The notes: generated from the sequence alone by a model not told the origin. 64,000 bases of DNA from JAURFX01 sp038125265 (GCA_038125265.1 JAYPDM010000004.1:1-64000), one strand, 5' to 3'. Positions 14,617 through 24,413 are shown, numbered from the stretch's first letter. Numbers and translations: made by a program.

Positions 14617-17600
14617 ATGAGGCTTTCCTCCATAAAACTATCCGGTTTTAAATCCTTTGTTGATTCAACAATTATCAATTTAGATTCCAACCTAGTCGGT
14701 GTTGTCGGGCCAAATGGTTGCGGTAAATCAAATGTTATAGATGCAGTCAAATGGGTGCTCGGTGAGTCTTCTGCGAAAAATTTAAGATCAGACTCAATGT
14801 CAGATGTTATTTTTAATGGTTCTGAAACAAGAAAGCCTGTTGGAACTGCTTCTGTAGAGCTCATATTCGATAATGAAGATAAAACTATTTCAGGTCCTTA
14901 TGCAGAATTTAACGAAGTTTCTGTCAGACGTGTAGTCTCAAGAGACGGCCTCTCAAATTATTATTTAAACAATACCAACTGCAGAAGAAAGGATATAACT
15001 AACTTATTGTTAGGAACAGGCCTGGGTTCATCAGGCTATTCAATTATTGAGCAGGGAATGATTTCAAAAATCATTGACGCAAAACCAGATGAAATACGAT
15101 CCTATCTTGAGGAAGCTGCGGGTGTCACTAAATTTAAAGAAAGAAGAAAAGATACGCTAAATAGACTCAGACATACACAAGAGAACTTAGATCGTATTGA
15201 AGACATCATTCAGGAAGTATCAAAACAACTAGATAAATTAACAAGACAAGCTAAGAATGCTGAACGTTACAAGGAACTTAAGCAAGAACAACTAAAAGTT
15301 AATTCAGAAATAATTTTTCTAAGAATAAGAGAAATAGACTCTAAAAAAGAATTGCTAGATCAAAGCCTTTTAAATTTAAGAAATGACAGAGAAAGAATTT
15401 CTACTGAGAAAATAAAGCTGGTAACTGAACTTTCAACTCTTAAAACAAAGGCCGATGAAAGCCAGGAAGTCTTTGACACTCTCCAAAAAAACTTTTATCA
15501 AACTGGCTCAAAAATTTCTAATTTAGAGTCTCAGAAATCATTAATTAATGACACCATACAAAGTATTAATCAGGATATTGAAAAAATTCATCACGATCTA
15601 GAAAATTCTAGACAAATGCTTACCGAAGATGCCAACAAGTTAGATGATTCCTCAACGAGAGATAACACTTTAAATCCAGAGCTTAATGAAAAGAACTTAT
15701 TGCTTAATAAGCAGACATCAGCCTTAGAATTACTTTCGGAAGAGATGAAAAATATTCAGGCCTCCAAGAATGAAGCCAGCACTACAAATAATAGGCACAA
15801 CTCAGAGCTTATTAAGCTAGATGCAGATATTGATCAAAACAGTGAAAATATTTCTAGGATCAATAGAACCCTAGATGACATTAACTCTCAGTTATCTGAT
15901 ATTTCGAAAAAAACTATTTTGGATGTGGAAAGCAACGAGAATGATATTAATGCCCTTAAGGACAAGCAGTCCGCATTGATTAGTAATATTAATGAACATC
16001 AAAATTTGTGTGATGGTATAAAAGAGAATCTTGAATCCCTCCATTTAAATCATAATAACTTAAAGACACAACTTTCCAAGAATATCGGTCAAGTTGAATC
16101 TCTTAAAGAATTTTTAAATCTCAATAAACCCGAAATTGATTCAAGCCTAAAGGAAAATCTTGAATTAAGAAAATCTTGTAGCGATCTATTAAAAGTTGAA
16201 GAAGGTTGGGAATCAGCAATTGATATTGTTTTGGGCGATAGGCTTAACAGTTATTTCTTGAATAATGAAATTAATCAAGAAACTATCAGAGAGCTTTCTG
16301 ATTATGAAAGTATTTCTTTAGAAAATCTTACAAATAATCAATCAATGACAATACCCGCAGGTTCGCTCCATAGCAAAATTATCACTGATTACTTGATTGA
16401 GGAGTTAATTCACATAAGGGCTGTTGAGAATATTGATGAGGCTATTGAACATATTGAAGACTTAAAACCAAATCAATCAGTAATAACTAAGAGTGGCATT
16501 TGGCTTTCAAAGAATTTCTATAGATCTGCTTCTTCCGGTCAAGAAGGTATATTGTCTATAGAAAAGAAAATCCATGTCCTTAATGACGAAATAGAGGGTA
16601 TTAGAGCATTATTAGATAAAGATTCAACTAAGATCAATGGCGTAAAAATTAATCTTGATGAAGAGATAAAAATAATTGAATCTTTAAAGGAGGCTATTGA
16701 TTTAAATAAAGAGGCCCTAGATGACCAAATCATCGAACAAAATAGACTGATCGCTCATAATGATGCTATCAAGGATCGGAAGATTACACTTGAAAATCAA
16801 AAAGCCCTATTAGAGAAAGAAAAATTAGATCGGGAACAAATAAGCAAAGATAAGCATAGTACTAAGAAGATTTTACAAAATAAAATTGATGAATATGCTG
16901 CAAGGCTCGATCAATTATCGACACAAGAGCTTGAACTAATGAGCAAAATTGAAGAGCTTAATCTGGATATCACTATAAACCAGAAGCGTTTGCATGAAAT
17001 TGAAATTGAAATCAAGGAACATACTACGATCAAATCATCAACTGAAACTGGTATTCAGCGTCTAGAAAATCAAATACAAATTCTAGAAGAGAATCTTATT
17101 TCAAGAAATAATTCCTTAAATAATAAAAATCTAGAACTTAACGAGGTAAATATAAAACTAGATACCACTTTAGTTGAGTATCAAAAGCTAGATGAAAAAG
17201 TGATTCAGTCTAAAAGTGAATTAAGCGAAATAAGCTCAAATATTTTAGCAATTGAAGACTCTATAGCTGTAAACGACAATAAAATTAATCAATTACGTGA
17301 TGAAATTGAGACAAATTCACTCACAAATAAAGAACTCGAAGTAAACCATAAAAATTTAAATGATGATTTAGCTGAACTTGGTATATCTTTTAATGCTGTA
17401 TCAACAACAATTAGTGATGCTGTTAATTTAACTGAACACCAAGATTTATTAGATTCAATTAGTAGAAAACTCTCAAATCTAGGCGCAATTAATTTAGCAG
17501 CCATTGAAGAAAAGGAAGAATTGGATGAAAGGAAATCTTTTCTTGATGAGCAATTCGATGATTTGACCAGTGCTATTAGAGTTCTTCAGGAGGCAATTAA

Positions 17601-18093
17601 CAAAATCGATAATGAAACTAAAGAAAAATTTAGAGAAATGTTTGAAGGTGCTAATCAAGCATTAAAGTATTATTTTCCTAAGTTATTTGGAGGTGGGCAT
17701 GCCTTTTTAGAGCTTGAGTCAGAAGACTTACTTACCGCTGGTGTTTATATCATGTCTAGTCCACCCGGAAAGAAAATTAATAATATCTCAATGCTTTCTG
17801 GAGGAGAGAAGACACTTACTGCTATTGCTTTTATATTTTCAATGTTTCATCTAAACCCATCGCCATTTTGTCTTCTCGATGAGGTCGATGCACCCTTAGA
17901 TGAATCTAATGTGGGAAGGTTTAGTGAACTAGTTGCAGCAATGTCTGAAAAAGTTCAATTTCTGTTGATAACACACAATCAAGCAACCATGGAAGTGCTG
18001 GAATCATTAATGGGTGTAACGATGGCTGAACCGGGAGTATCAAGAATTGTGTCTGTAAATATGAAGGATGCAGTTAGTCTTGTTGACGAATGA
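14617..18093 (+). CDS. smc: Chromosome segregation ATPase SMC
   Basis: SMC forms the condensin core with ScpA and ScpB (both encoded at 22300-23706), organising and segregating the chromosome. The 1158-residue protein has the N-terminal ATPase lobe with Walker A VGPNGCGKSNVIDAVKWVLG at 30-49, long coiled coils (about 165-490 and 640-1000), a hinge around 505-625, then the ABC signature LSGGEKTLTA near 1062 and Walker B FCLLDEVDAPLDESN near 1085. It is the SMC type rather than MukB. The ATG has no Shine-Dalgarno. Its stop overlaps the next gene by 4 bases. Confidence 0.97.
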   Translation: MRLSSIKLSGFKSFVDSTIINLDSNLVGVVGPNGCGKSNVIDAVKWVLGESSAKNLRSDSMSDVIFNGSETRKPVGTASVELIFDNEDKTISGPYAEFNEVSVRRVVSRDGLSNYYLNNTNCRRKDITNLLLGTGLGSSGYSIIEQGMISKIIDAKPDEIRSYLEEAAGVTKFKERRKDTLNRLRHTQENLDRIEDIIQEVSKQLDKLTRQAKNAERYKELKQEQLKVNSEIIFLRIREIDSKKELLDQSLLNLRNDRERISTEKIKLVTELSTLKTKADESQEVFDTLQKNFYQTGSKISNLESQKSLINDTIQSINQDIEKIHHDLENSRQMLTEDANKLDDSSTRDNTLNPELNEKNLLLNKQTSALELLSEEMKNIQASKNEASTTNNRHNSELIKLDADIDQNSENISRINRTLDDINSQLSDISKKTILDVESNENDINALKDKQSALISNINEHQNLCDGIKENLESLHLNHNNLKTQLSKNIGQVESLKEFLNLNKPEIDSSLKENLELRKSCSDLLKVEEGWESAIDIVLGDRLNSYFLNNEINQETIRELSDYESISLENLTNNQSMTIPAGSLHSKIITDYLIEELIHIRAVENIDEAIEHIEDLKPNQSVITKSGIWLSKNFYRSASSGQEGILSIEKKIHVLNDEIEGIRALLDKDSTKINGVKINLDEEIKIIESLKEAIDLNKEALDDQIIEQNRLIAHNDAIKDRKITLENQKALLEKEKLDREQISKDKHSTKKILQNKIDEYAARLDQLSTQELELMSKIEELNLDITINQKRLHEIEIEIKEHTTIKSSTETGIQRLENQIQILEENLISRNNSLNNKNLELNEVNIKLDTTLVEYQKLDEKVIQSKSELSEISSNILAIEDSIAVNDNKINQLRDEIETNSLTNKELEVNHKNLNDDLAELGISFNAVSTTISDAVNLTEHQDLLDSISRKLSNLGAINLAAIEEKEELDERKSFLDEQFDDLTSAIRVLQEAINKIDNETKEKFREMFEGANQALKYYFPKLFGGGHAFLELESEDLLTAGVYIMSSPPGKKINNISMLSGGEKTLTAIAFIFSMFHLNPSPFCLLDEVDAPLDESNVGRFSELVAAMSEKVQFLLITHNQATMEVLESLMGVTMAEPGVSRIVSVNMKDAVSLVDE

Positions 18094-18647
18094 TTGAAGA
18101 AATACGCATATATTTAATTATATTTATCTCTTTAAGTATCGTAGTTGTATCAGTGAATTTTTTTTTCAAGAAGTATACTAAAGCCAATAAAAAAACTACT
18201 CAGCATAAAGCCAAAGAAGCACCAATCATTGATAAACCAAAAAATAATCAGAAGCAATTTCAATGTTATTTATTAGTTAAATCTAAAGATAATAATTATT
18301 TTAAGTATAGTGAACTAACAAAAATAATTATAGATTATGGGTTTAAGTTAAATAATGACTCAGTCTTTGCTTTAAATAATACAAATAACTCAAAGATTAT
18401 TATTTCGAATAATATTAATCCAGGAACTTTTCATAACCATAATGACGATTCAGAGATTAAAGGTTTGTATGTATTTTTTTTAACGAGAGTAGATAAAAAC
18501 TTAGAGTTAGATCTTCATAACTATTTCAATTTAACTTTAACGATTGCTTCACAATTAAATGCTCAAGTAAATACAGCTAATAACATTCTTGTTAATAGCA
18601 ATAATGTTGAAAATTATACACAAGAATATATAGCCACTTATGGCTAA
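18090..18647 (+). CDS. Probable divergent ZipA-like cell division protein
   Basis: A 185-residue protein with one N-terminal transmembrane helix (about residues 5-27, IYLIIFISLSIVVVSVNFFF), a short basic linker, and a C-terminal domain of about 130 residues. Sequence similarity to ZipA is weak by eye. The call rests on topology (N-out membrane anchor plus cytosolic domain), size of the C-terminal domain, and position: in many gammaproteobacteria zipA lies between smc and ligA, exactly as here, with overlaps on both sides. ZipA tethers FtsZ to the membrane. The linker is much shorter and lacks the Pro/Gln-rich character of E. coli ZipA. Codon composition is very Asn/Ile/Lys-rich. I leave the symbol empty because homology is not proven. 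Confidence 0.6.
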   Translation: MIEEIRIYLIIFISLSIVVVSVNFFFKKYTKANKKTTQHKAKEAPIIDKPKNNQKQFQCYLLVKSKDNNYFKYSELTKIIIDYGFKLNNDSVFALNNTNNSKIIISNNINPGTFHNHNDDSEIKGLYVFFLTRVDKNLELDLHNYFNLTLTIASQLNAQVNTANNILVNSNNVENYTQEYIATYG

Positions 18648-20658
18648 TACAGATAAGATTCAAAAGGAAATTGAGCATTTAATTACAATGCTTAATAAGC
18701 ATATTCATGATTACTATCTCTTAGATGAATCATCAATATCTGATGATGAATATGATCAACTTTTTTTAAGGCTTAAGAATTTAGAAGAGAAATATCCAGA
18801 CTTTACTCAGTCAAATTCACCAACTCAACGTATTGGCCCAAAAATAGAATCTGGATTTAGGACTGTAAAACATAGAACCTTAATGTTAGGGCTTGAAAAC
18901 GCTTTTAATGAAGATGACTTCATTGCTTTTTTTGAGCGTGCCTCCAAGCAACTAAATATAAACATTGAAGCAATATTTGAAGAGGGCATAGTTGCAGAAC
19001 CAAAACTTGATGGAGCTGCAGTGAATTTAACTTATGTCAAAGGAAATCTTCAGTTGGGAGCTACTAGAGGCGATGGAGAAATCGGTGAAGATATAACCCA
19101 TAATATTCGAACAATTAGTAATTTGCCTTTAAGACTTAGGGGTCAAAAGCTACCTAAGGAATTAGAAGTCAGGGGTGAGGTTATTTTTCCAATTGAAAAA
19201 TTTAATTTATATAATCAATTTGCAACAACTCGTGGTCTTAAAGTATTTGCTAATCCTAGAAATGCAGCAAGCGGTACTTTAAGACAAATTGATCCTATGA
19301 TTACTGCAAGCAGGCCCGTGGAGGTCATTTGTCATGGAGTTGGATTCATTTCAGATAATTCATGCAATTACTATGATGAACTCAATACCTACATTAAGAC
19401 CTTGGGACTACCAGTTTCACCCTTGATTGCTAAGCTTCATAGCTTGAATGATTGCATGGAGTACTATGAAAATATAGCTCAAAAACGAACATCTCTGCCT
19501 TATGAAATTGATGGCGTTGTCTTTAAAATTAATAATCTTTCCTATCAGCAGGATTTAGGAAATCTTGCCAGATCTCCTAGATGGGCAGTTGCCTTCAAAC
19601 TTAAATCAGAAGAAAAAATTTCCCAGATTGAGAACGTTGAGTTTCAAGTAGGTAGGACAGGTACCATTACGCCTGTTGCAAGGATTAAGCCCGTAAATTT
19701 ATCGGGGGCAATGATTAAAAATATTACACTTCACAACATGGATGAAATTGAACGCAAAGATTTGCATATTAATGATTTTGTTCTAATTCGTAGAGCTGGC
19801 GATGTAATTCCAGAGATAATAGACGTGATAGCAGATGACCGTCCCAAAAATGTACGCGACATAATTATGCCTAAGAAATGCCCCTCCTGTTCCTCGCCAA
19901 TTGAGAGAACTGAAGGAGAGGCCGCCTATAGATGCACAGGCGTCAACCGATGCATGTCGCAATTCATTGAATATTTAAAATATTTTGTATCAAGGGATGC
20001 GTTTGATATTGAGGGAATAGGTGAAAAATTAATCAAACAATTAGTTGAATTAAAGATCATAAATAAATGGCCAGATTTATTTTCCTTACAAATTAATGAT
20101 CTTGCAAAACTTGAACGCATGGGTGATAAATCATCTCAAAATGTTCTAAGGTCAATTGAGGCAGCAAAAAAAATTAATTTTGACCGTTTTATCTATGCTC
20201 TTGGCATACCTGGCATAGGAAAAGTAACTGCCAGATCCCTCTCAAAAAATTTTAAAAACTTAGATCATCTAATTTCTGCATCCTTAGACACATTAATTCA
20301 AATAGATGATATTGGAGAGACCATTGCATCGGAAATAACTAAGTATTTTTCTAGTTCAGAAAACCAAGAACAAATTGCTTTAAGTTTAAAAAACGGAATT
20401 ACTATAAATTATTTATTCTCTGAATTAAGTAATGAGCTGAAGGGTCGTATCATGGTTATTACTGGTTCCTTTGCAAAATATGATAGAAGAGAATTATCTG
20501 AGATGATTGAACTACGAGGCGCTAAGGTCTCCAATGCGGTAAGCAGTAAGACAACAGACCTGATTTGTGGCAAATCTCCAGGAAGCAAGTTTAATAAGGC
20601 TCAATCTATGGGTATAAATATTGTCTATGAAGACGAACTTAGTAGATTAATAAATTAA
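18640..20658 (+). CDS. ligA: NAD-dependent DNA ligase
   Basis: LigA seals nicks in duplex DNA using NAD+. The 672-residue protein has the Ia domain (DYYLLDESSISDDEYDQL), the adenylation domain with the active-site Lys in AEPKLDGAAVNL near residue 121, the OB-fold, the four-Cys zinc finger (CPSCSSPIERT ... YRCTGVNRC near 408-430), helix-hairpin-helix repeats (about 450-580) and a C-terminal BRCT domain (GRIMVITGSFAKYDRRELSE from about 600). Length matches E. coli LigA (671). It overlaps the upstream membrane protein by 8 bases and ends over the convergent lipoprotein gene by 4. Confidence 0.97.
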   Translation: MANTDKIQKEIEHLITMLNKHIHDYYLLDESSISDDEYDQLFLRLKNLEEKYPDFTQSNSPTQRIGPKIESGFRTVKHRTLMLGLENAFNEDDFIAFFERASKQLNINIEAIFEEGIVAEPKLDGAAVNLTYVKGNLQLGATRGDGEIGEDITHNIRTISNLPLRLRGQKLPKELEVRGEVIFPIEKFNLYNQFATTRGLKVFANPRNAASGTLRQIDPMITASRPVEVICHGVGFISDNSCNYYDELNTYIKTLGLPVSPLIAKLHSLNDCMEYYENIAQKRTSLPYEIDGVVFKINNLSYQQDLGNLARSPRWAVAFKLKSEEKISQIENVEFQVGRTGTITPVARIKPVNLSGAMIKNITLHNMDEIERKDLHINDFVLIRRAGDVIPEIIDVIADDRPKNVRDIIMPKKCPSCSSPIERTEGEAAYRCTGVNRCMSQFIEYLKYFVSRDAFDIEGIGEKLIKQLVELKIINKWPDLFSLQINDLAKLERMGDKSSQNVLRSIEAAKKINFDRFIYALGIPGIGKVTARSLSKNFKNLDHLISASLDTLIQIDDIGETIASEITKYFSSSENQEQIALSLKNGITINYLFSELSNELKGRIMVITGSFAKYDRRELSEMIELRGAKVSNAVSSKTTDLICGKSPGSKFNKAQSMGINIVYEDELSRLIN

Positions 20659-21470
20659 TTATCACCTCTAGGGTATGCAAGCGCCATATCCTGTAAATAA
20701 TCACCTAAGAGGCTTTGCTGATATAGATTAGTAAGCTCATCGCGATAATTCTCATAGGTACCAGAGTCACCTGTTTCTTTATCCTCAAGCAGTATGACGT
20801 GAAAACCAAATTGAGTTTGAACAGGCACATCAGAGTAATCACCAATATCCATAGCCTGAACAGCAAGAGAAAATGGAGCTACCATAGTATTTGGGCCAAA
20901 CCATCCTAAATCTCCACCGTTTGGAGCTGAAGGACCAATGGAAAACTCCTCTGCCAGCGTGATAAAATCTGCCCCATTATCTAAATCCCTAATAATTTCG
21001 TTTGCTTCATCCTCAGTTTCTACAAGTATATGCCTTGCCTTGTATTGATCAGATGAAAACTGATCAATATTTTCAGCAAACAAAGCCTCTAATTGATTGT
21101 CAGTAGGGGCATTCTCAATTATGAAGTTTTCATATGAAGCCATGGCTAGAGACTGAATGCGCAAGAAATCAAGCTCTGCTTGAAGTGAAGGTTGTATGCT
21201 TGGTAGATTTTTATTAATTGCATCATTCGCTATTTGGATAGTCTGAACGAGTCCTGATAACAGCATCTCTCTTTCAGCATCTGAGAGCTCCATAACAGAT
21301 GTTTGAGCAACATTCATCGCATAGTAATCTAGCAAGTCCTCGGTGACTGGAATTTGACCCACCATAAAAAGAAGGTCATCCGGCATATTGGTGGTATCAA
21401 CATCATCATTTGATGAACAAGCATACAAGGAGAAAAATATTAGAATGATTGCTGTTTTTAGAAAATTCAT
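20655..21470 (-). CDS. Parvulin-type peptidyl-prolyl isomerase lipoprotein
   Basis: A 271-residue lipoprotein: signal peptide MNFLKTAIILIFFSLYAC with the lipidated Cys at residue 18. The N-terminal part (about 30-140) resembles the chaperone-like helical arm of SurA/PrsA proteins. A parvulin domain follows: YKARHILVETEDEANEI near 145, then GPSAPNGGDLGWFGPNTMV, and TQFGFHVILLEDKE near 225. These are the canonical PpiC motifs. It should assist folding of exported proteins in the periplasm. It is the terminal gene of yciB-bolA-ppi, overlapping bolA by 4 bases and convergent with ligA. Confidence 0.88.
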   Translation of the reverse strand: MNFLKTAIILIFFSLYACSSNDDVDTTNMPDDLLFMVGQIPVTEDLLDYYAMNVAQTSVMELSDAEREMLLSGLVQTIQIANDAINKNLPSIQPSLQAELDFLRIQSLAMASYENFIIENAPTDNQLEALFAENIDQFSSDQYKARHILVETEDEANEIIRDLDNGADFITLAEEFSIGPSAPNGGDLGWFGPNTMVAPFSLAVQAMDIGDYSDVPVQTQFGFHVILLEDKETGDSGTYENYRDELTNLYQQSLLGDYLQDMALAYPRGDN

Positions 21471-21712
21471 ATAACCTCGATTTTTAAAGCATGAACGGAA
21501 GTTGCAAGTAAGCTGCTAAGTTTATCATAAATTAGTCTATGTAATTCTATACGCTTAATACTAGGGTCTTTTAAGCCAATTAATCTTATGCAGTAGTGAC
21601 CCTTTCCTGAATTTGCATGACCGACATGAAGATGTGATTGATCATCTACTTCGAAAGTATCAGCGACATCTAATTCGTCAATTAAGATACTAATTTGAGC
21701 TTTCACTTCCAA
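21467..21712 (-). CDS. BolA-family protein (BolA/IbaG-like)
   Basis: An 81-residue protein of the BolA family, which partner with monothiol glutaredoxins in Fe-S and stress physiology. The conserved core is HLHVGHANSGKGHYCIRLIG and a second half IELHRLIYDKLSSLLATSVHALKIEV, ending in the usual HAL.I. motif. I place the start at TTG 21712 because AAGGG lies about 9 bases upstream and the product then has normal length; GTG 21706 is possible. A longer frame to 21784 would run deep inside yciB and add unrelated residues. The gene overlaps the yciB 3' end by 23 bases. Confidence 0.82.
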   Translation of the reverse strand: MEVKAQISILIDELDVADTFEVDDQSHLHVGHANSGKGHYCIRLIGLKDPSIKRIELHRLIYDKLSSLLATSVHALKIEVI

Positions 21713-22238
21713 TAAACTCGCCCTTATAAGAAATCCAGATACTTTGGATGATAACAAAAAGCAGTGTCCATGTAAGACTGCCAAAAAGCTTAAAATTTAC
21801 CCAAAAATTTTCACTAAAATTTTCAAAAACATAATAATTTGCATATGCATAAGCAAAAAAGTGCAATCCCCACATCCAAGTCATAAGATTCCATTGTTTT
21901 TTTTCTAATTTAAATTGAGAAGAGATTAATTTTTCGATAAGGGTTTGAGAAGTTAGATAAATACTTCCTATGAATACACAACCAAACAGCGCGCTAATAA
22001 TTGTTGGTTTCCACATGATAAAATTAGGATCTCTTAAAAAGATTGTTACTCCACCAAGAATTAAGACTAACAGGGTAGAAATTAAAAGCATTGGTTTTAT
22101 TTTCTTCTCTCTTAAATAGGCAAAAATGCAAACTCCAATCATCGCAAGTATTAGCAAAGAAGTAGCAAAATAAATATCTTTAATTAGGTACCCAATGTAG
22201 AAAATTACAATAGGCAAAAATTCAATAAAGGTGCTCAT
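21690..22238 (-). CDS. yciB: Septation/inner membrane protein YciB (IspZ family)
   Basis: A 182-residue integral membrane protein with about five hydrophobic helices. It matches the intracellular septation protein A family: FIEFLPIVIFYIGYLIKDIY at the start, IFLRDPNFIMWKPTIISALFG in the middle (the family's conserved KPT region), and WNLMTWMWGLHFFAYAYANY followed by WVNFKLFGSLTWTLLFVI. YciB affects envelope integrity and septation in E. coli. It is divergent from scpA and heads a three-gene minus-strand operon. Confidence 0.9.
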   Translation of the reverse strand: MSTFIEFLPIVIFYIGYLIKDIYFATSLLILAMIGVCIFAYLREKKIKPMLLISTLLVLILGGVTIFLRDPNFIMWKPTIISALFGCVFIGSIYLTSQTLIEKLISSQFKLEKKQWNLMTWMWGLHFFAYAYANYYVFENFSENFWVNFKLFGSLTWTLLFVIIQSIWISYKGEFIGSESSN

Positions 22239-22250
22239 AGGTATACTTAA

Positions 22251-22279
22251 ATTATAGATAATTATGATAATATTATAAA
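22251..22279 (-). promoter_or_regulatory. Candidate yciB promoter
   Basis: On the minus strand TTTATA (22279-22274) and TATAAT (22256-22251) are separated by 17 bases. The start site would fall about 5 bases before the yciB ATG (22238), predicting an almost leaderless mRNA, consistent with the absence of a Shine-Dalgarno. Such hexamers are common in AT-rich DNA. Confidence 0.4.
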
Positions 22280-22299
22280 AACATAAGGAGAGTATTTTA

Positions 22300-23115
22300 A
22301 TGCTTCTTAATGAAGATCAGCTAAAAACTCATCCAGCCGACTCAGATCACATTGCAATCGTTAATGGTCAGGCTGTAGAACAACTCCCCTCTGATTTATA
22401 CATTCCACCGCAAGCACTTAAAGTATTTTTGCAATCGTTTGAGGGGCCACTAGACTTACTACTCTATTTAATAAGATATAGAGATCTCTCCATTCTAGAG
22501 ATACCCATCTTTGAAATATCAAATCAATACGTACAGTATATTGAGCTGATGTCCGAACTTGAGCTTGAGCTAGCAGGTGAATACCTACTTATGGCAGCTA
22601 CCCTGGCAGAGATTAAATCTCGAATGTTACTGCCAAAAGTGGTCACCGATGAAGGAGTAGAGGAGGACCCTAGAGCAGACTTAGTAAGAAGGCTACAAGA
22701 GTACGAACAAATTAAAAATGCCGCAGAGACGCTTGAAACACTTCCACAAATTGGGAGGGATTTTTTAGCTGTACATGCTTATTCAAATAGGGTCATTGTG
22801 ATGCCACCTATAGAAACTTCCATAGCTCTTTTATGCAAGGCATACCAAGAGGTTCTGTTAAGGGTTGAGCAATATAATCCCCATCAATTTTTTAGTGAAC
22901 CCTTAAGTGTTAGGGAACGTATGACTTTAATATTGGATAAGTTACAGCAGTCTTCGGGGAAAGTTAGTTTTTCAGAACTAATTGATCAAGAAGAAGGTAG
23001 GGCAGGTGTTGTTGTAACATTCTTGGCAACGCTAGATTTGATTAAATCACTGGCAATTAATGTCTATCAGGTAAAACCATTCGAGTGTATCTACCTATCA
23101 ATGAAGCAGAATTAA
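22300..23115 (+). CDS. scpA: Segregation and condensation protein ScpA (kleisin)
   Basis: ScpA is the kleisin that bridges the SMC heads. The 271-residue protein has an N-terminal extension of about 40 residues and then the family core FEGPLDLLLYLIRYRDLSIL near 50, ISNQYVQYIELM, YLLMAATLAEIKSRMLLP, and a C-terminal winged helix (about 205-265). AAGGAGAG just before the ATG is a strong ribosome site, in contrast to smc. It is followed 3 bases later by scpB. Partner smc is 4 kb upstream on the same strand. Confidence 0.95.
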   Translation: MLLNEDQLKTHPADSDHIAIVNGQAVEQLPSDLYIPPQALKVFLQSFEGPLDLLLYLIRYRDLSILEIPIFEISNQYVQYIELMSELELELAGEYLLMAATLAEIKSRMLLPKVVTDEGVEEDPRADLVRRLQEYEQIKNAAETLETLPQIGRDFLAVHAYSNRVIVMPPIETSIALLCKAYQEVLLRVEQYNPHQFFSEPLSVRERMTLILDKLQQSSGKVSFSELIDQEEGRAGVVVTFLATLDLIKSLAINVYQVKPFECIYLSMKQN

Positions 23116-23118
23116 TTT

Positions 23119-23706
23119 ATGGCTTTGGAAGAGAAATACGTTATTGAAGCTGCCTTACTATCTTCAGACGAGCCGCTTAAGGTTCAAGATCTTATGTCGC
23201 TCTTTGAGGGCATATCAAGTGCACAAGTCAAAATTCTTATCGACCAGCTTAATGCTGAGTATAAGAACAGGTGCATTGAAATTGTTGAAGTCTCCTCTGG
23301 CTATAGAATTTCTACTAAAAAAGAGGTTAATGAGATACTAATCCCTCTATGGGAGCTAAAACCTCAAAAACTAAGTCGTGCCATGTATGAGACCATTGCG
23401 CTTATAGCTTACAGACAGCCTATTACAAGGGGTGAAATTGAGGAAATTCGTGGAGTATCAGTCAGCGCAAATATCATTAAAAATTTATTTGAAAAAGAAT
23501 GGATAAAAGTTGTTGGCCATAAAGATACATTAGGAAAGCCTGCATTATTAGCGACCACAGCAAAATTTTTAGATTCATTTAATCTTAAGAAAATCTCTGA
23601 CCTTCCACCCCTCGAAGAGATAGAAGAGATGTTTACTTCCTATGATTCTGAGACTGAATCAGAGAGCATTGAGACCAAAGATCACTCGGCACATCAGGTC
23701 CATTAA
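23119..23706 (+). CDS. scpB: Segregation and condensation protein ScpB
   Basis: ScpB dimers bind the ScpA kleisin in the SMC complex. The 195-residue protein shows tandem winged-helix domains: YVIEAALLSSDEPLKVQDL at the start and LSRAMYETIALIAYRQPITR near residue 90, the most conserved stretch of the family, followed by RGEIEEIRGVSVSANIIKNL and GKPALLATTAKFLDSFNL. The C-terminal 30 residues are acidic and low in complexity. It sits in the usual scpA-scpB-rluB order. Confidence 0.95.
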   Translation: MALEEKYVIEAALLSSDEPLKVQDLMSLFEGISSAQVKILIDQLNAEYKNRCIEIVEVSSGYRISTKKEVNEILIPLWELKPQKLSRAMYETIALIAYRQPITRGEIEEIRGVSVSANIIKNLFEKEWIKVVGHKDTLGKPALLATTAKFLDSFNLKKISDLPPLEEIEEMFTSYDSETESESIETKDHSAHQVH

Positions 23707-23711
23707 GTATA

Positions 23712-24413
23712 TTGAAAATCCAGACCTACATAGCTTTATCTGGGAAGTACACGCGACGCCATGCTGATCGTTTAGTTACAGAGGGTAAAGTATTTGTTAA
23801 TGGAACAAAAGCAAAGCCTGGCCAAGTAATATCTGAAAATGACACTGTTAAAGTTAATAACGAAATTATTAATCCAACCACAGATGATTCAGTTCAGGTA
23901 TTACGACTCTTTAAGCCAAGGGGTTATATTTGTTCTAGGGCCGATCCTGAGGGTCGAAAAACAGTATTTAGCTTGCTACCTTCTACCAAAGGGCGCTCAT
24001 GGATATCAATTGGAAGACTGGATATCAATACCGAGGGTCTCTTGCTGTTTACTAACAGCGGTCAATTTGCCAATAAACTAATGCATCCTAGCTCTAATTT
24101 AAGCAGAATCTATCAGGCAAGAACCTTTGGAAATAAATTAACGCTAGCTCAAATCAAATCAATTGAGTCAGGCATAAAGGTAGATAATGTCACTTACAAA
24201 GCCAAAAGTATAAATTTAAAAAATTCCTCAGGGTCTCATCATCATTACGAAATTCATCTCAATGAAGGAAAAAATAGAGAAATACATAATATCTTTAACT
24301 ATTTTGGAATTAAGGTATCAAGGCTCAAAAGAACAGGTTATGCCAATATCACTCTAAAGGGCCTAAGGTCTCGTCATTTTGACTTTATTGATTATAAATC
24401 GATAGAAATATAA
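23712..24413 (+). CDS. rluB: 23S rRNA pseudouridine(2605) synthase RluB-like
   Basis: A 233-residue RsuA-family pseudouridine synthase. An S4 RNA-binding domain occupies residues 1-50 (YTRRHADRLVTEGKVFVNG), then the catalytic domain with LFKPRGYICSRADPEGRKT and the motif GRLDINTEGLLLFTNSG, which contains the catalytic Asp, and NEGKNREIHNIFNYFG. Position after scpAB is the standard location of rluB. The start used is TTG 23712, 5 bases after the scpB stop; ATA at 23709 is conceivable. It lacks the long basic C-terminal tail of E. coli RluB. It ends 22 bases inside the convergent SDR gene. Confidence 0.9.
   Translation: MKIQTYIALSGKYTRRHADRLVTEGKVFVNGTKAKPGQVISENDTVKVNNEIINPTTDDSVQVLRLFKPRGYICSRADPEGRKTVFSLLPSTKGRSWISIGRLDINTEGLLLFTNSGQFANKLMHPSSNLSRIYQARTFGNKLTLAQIKSIESGIKVDNVTYKAKSINLKNSSGSHHHYEIHLNEGKNREIHNIFNYFGIKVSRLKRTGYANITLKGLRSRHFDFIDYKSIEI

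Noticed and set aside
21713..21784. A longer bolA starting at 21784
   Set aside because: The added residues lie wholly within yciB in another frame and do not resemble BolA; TTG 21712 has a better ribosome site.
23707..23714. AUA start (23709) for rluB as a fourth rare-start gene
   Set aside because: TTG directly follows it and no Shine-Dalgarno favours either, so the case is not decidable and TTG is the simpler choice.
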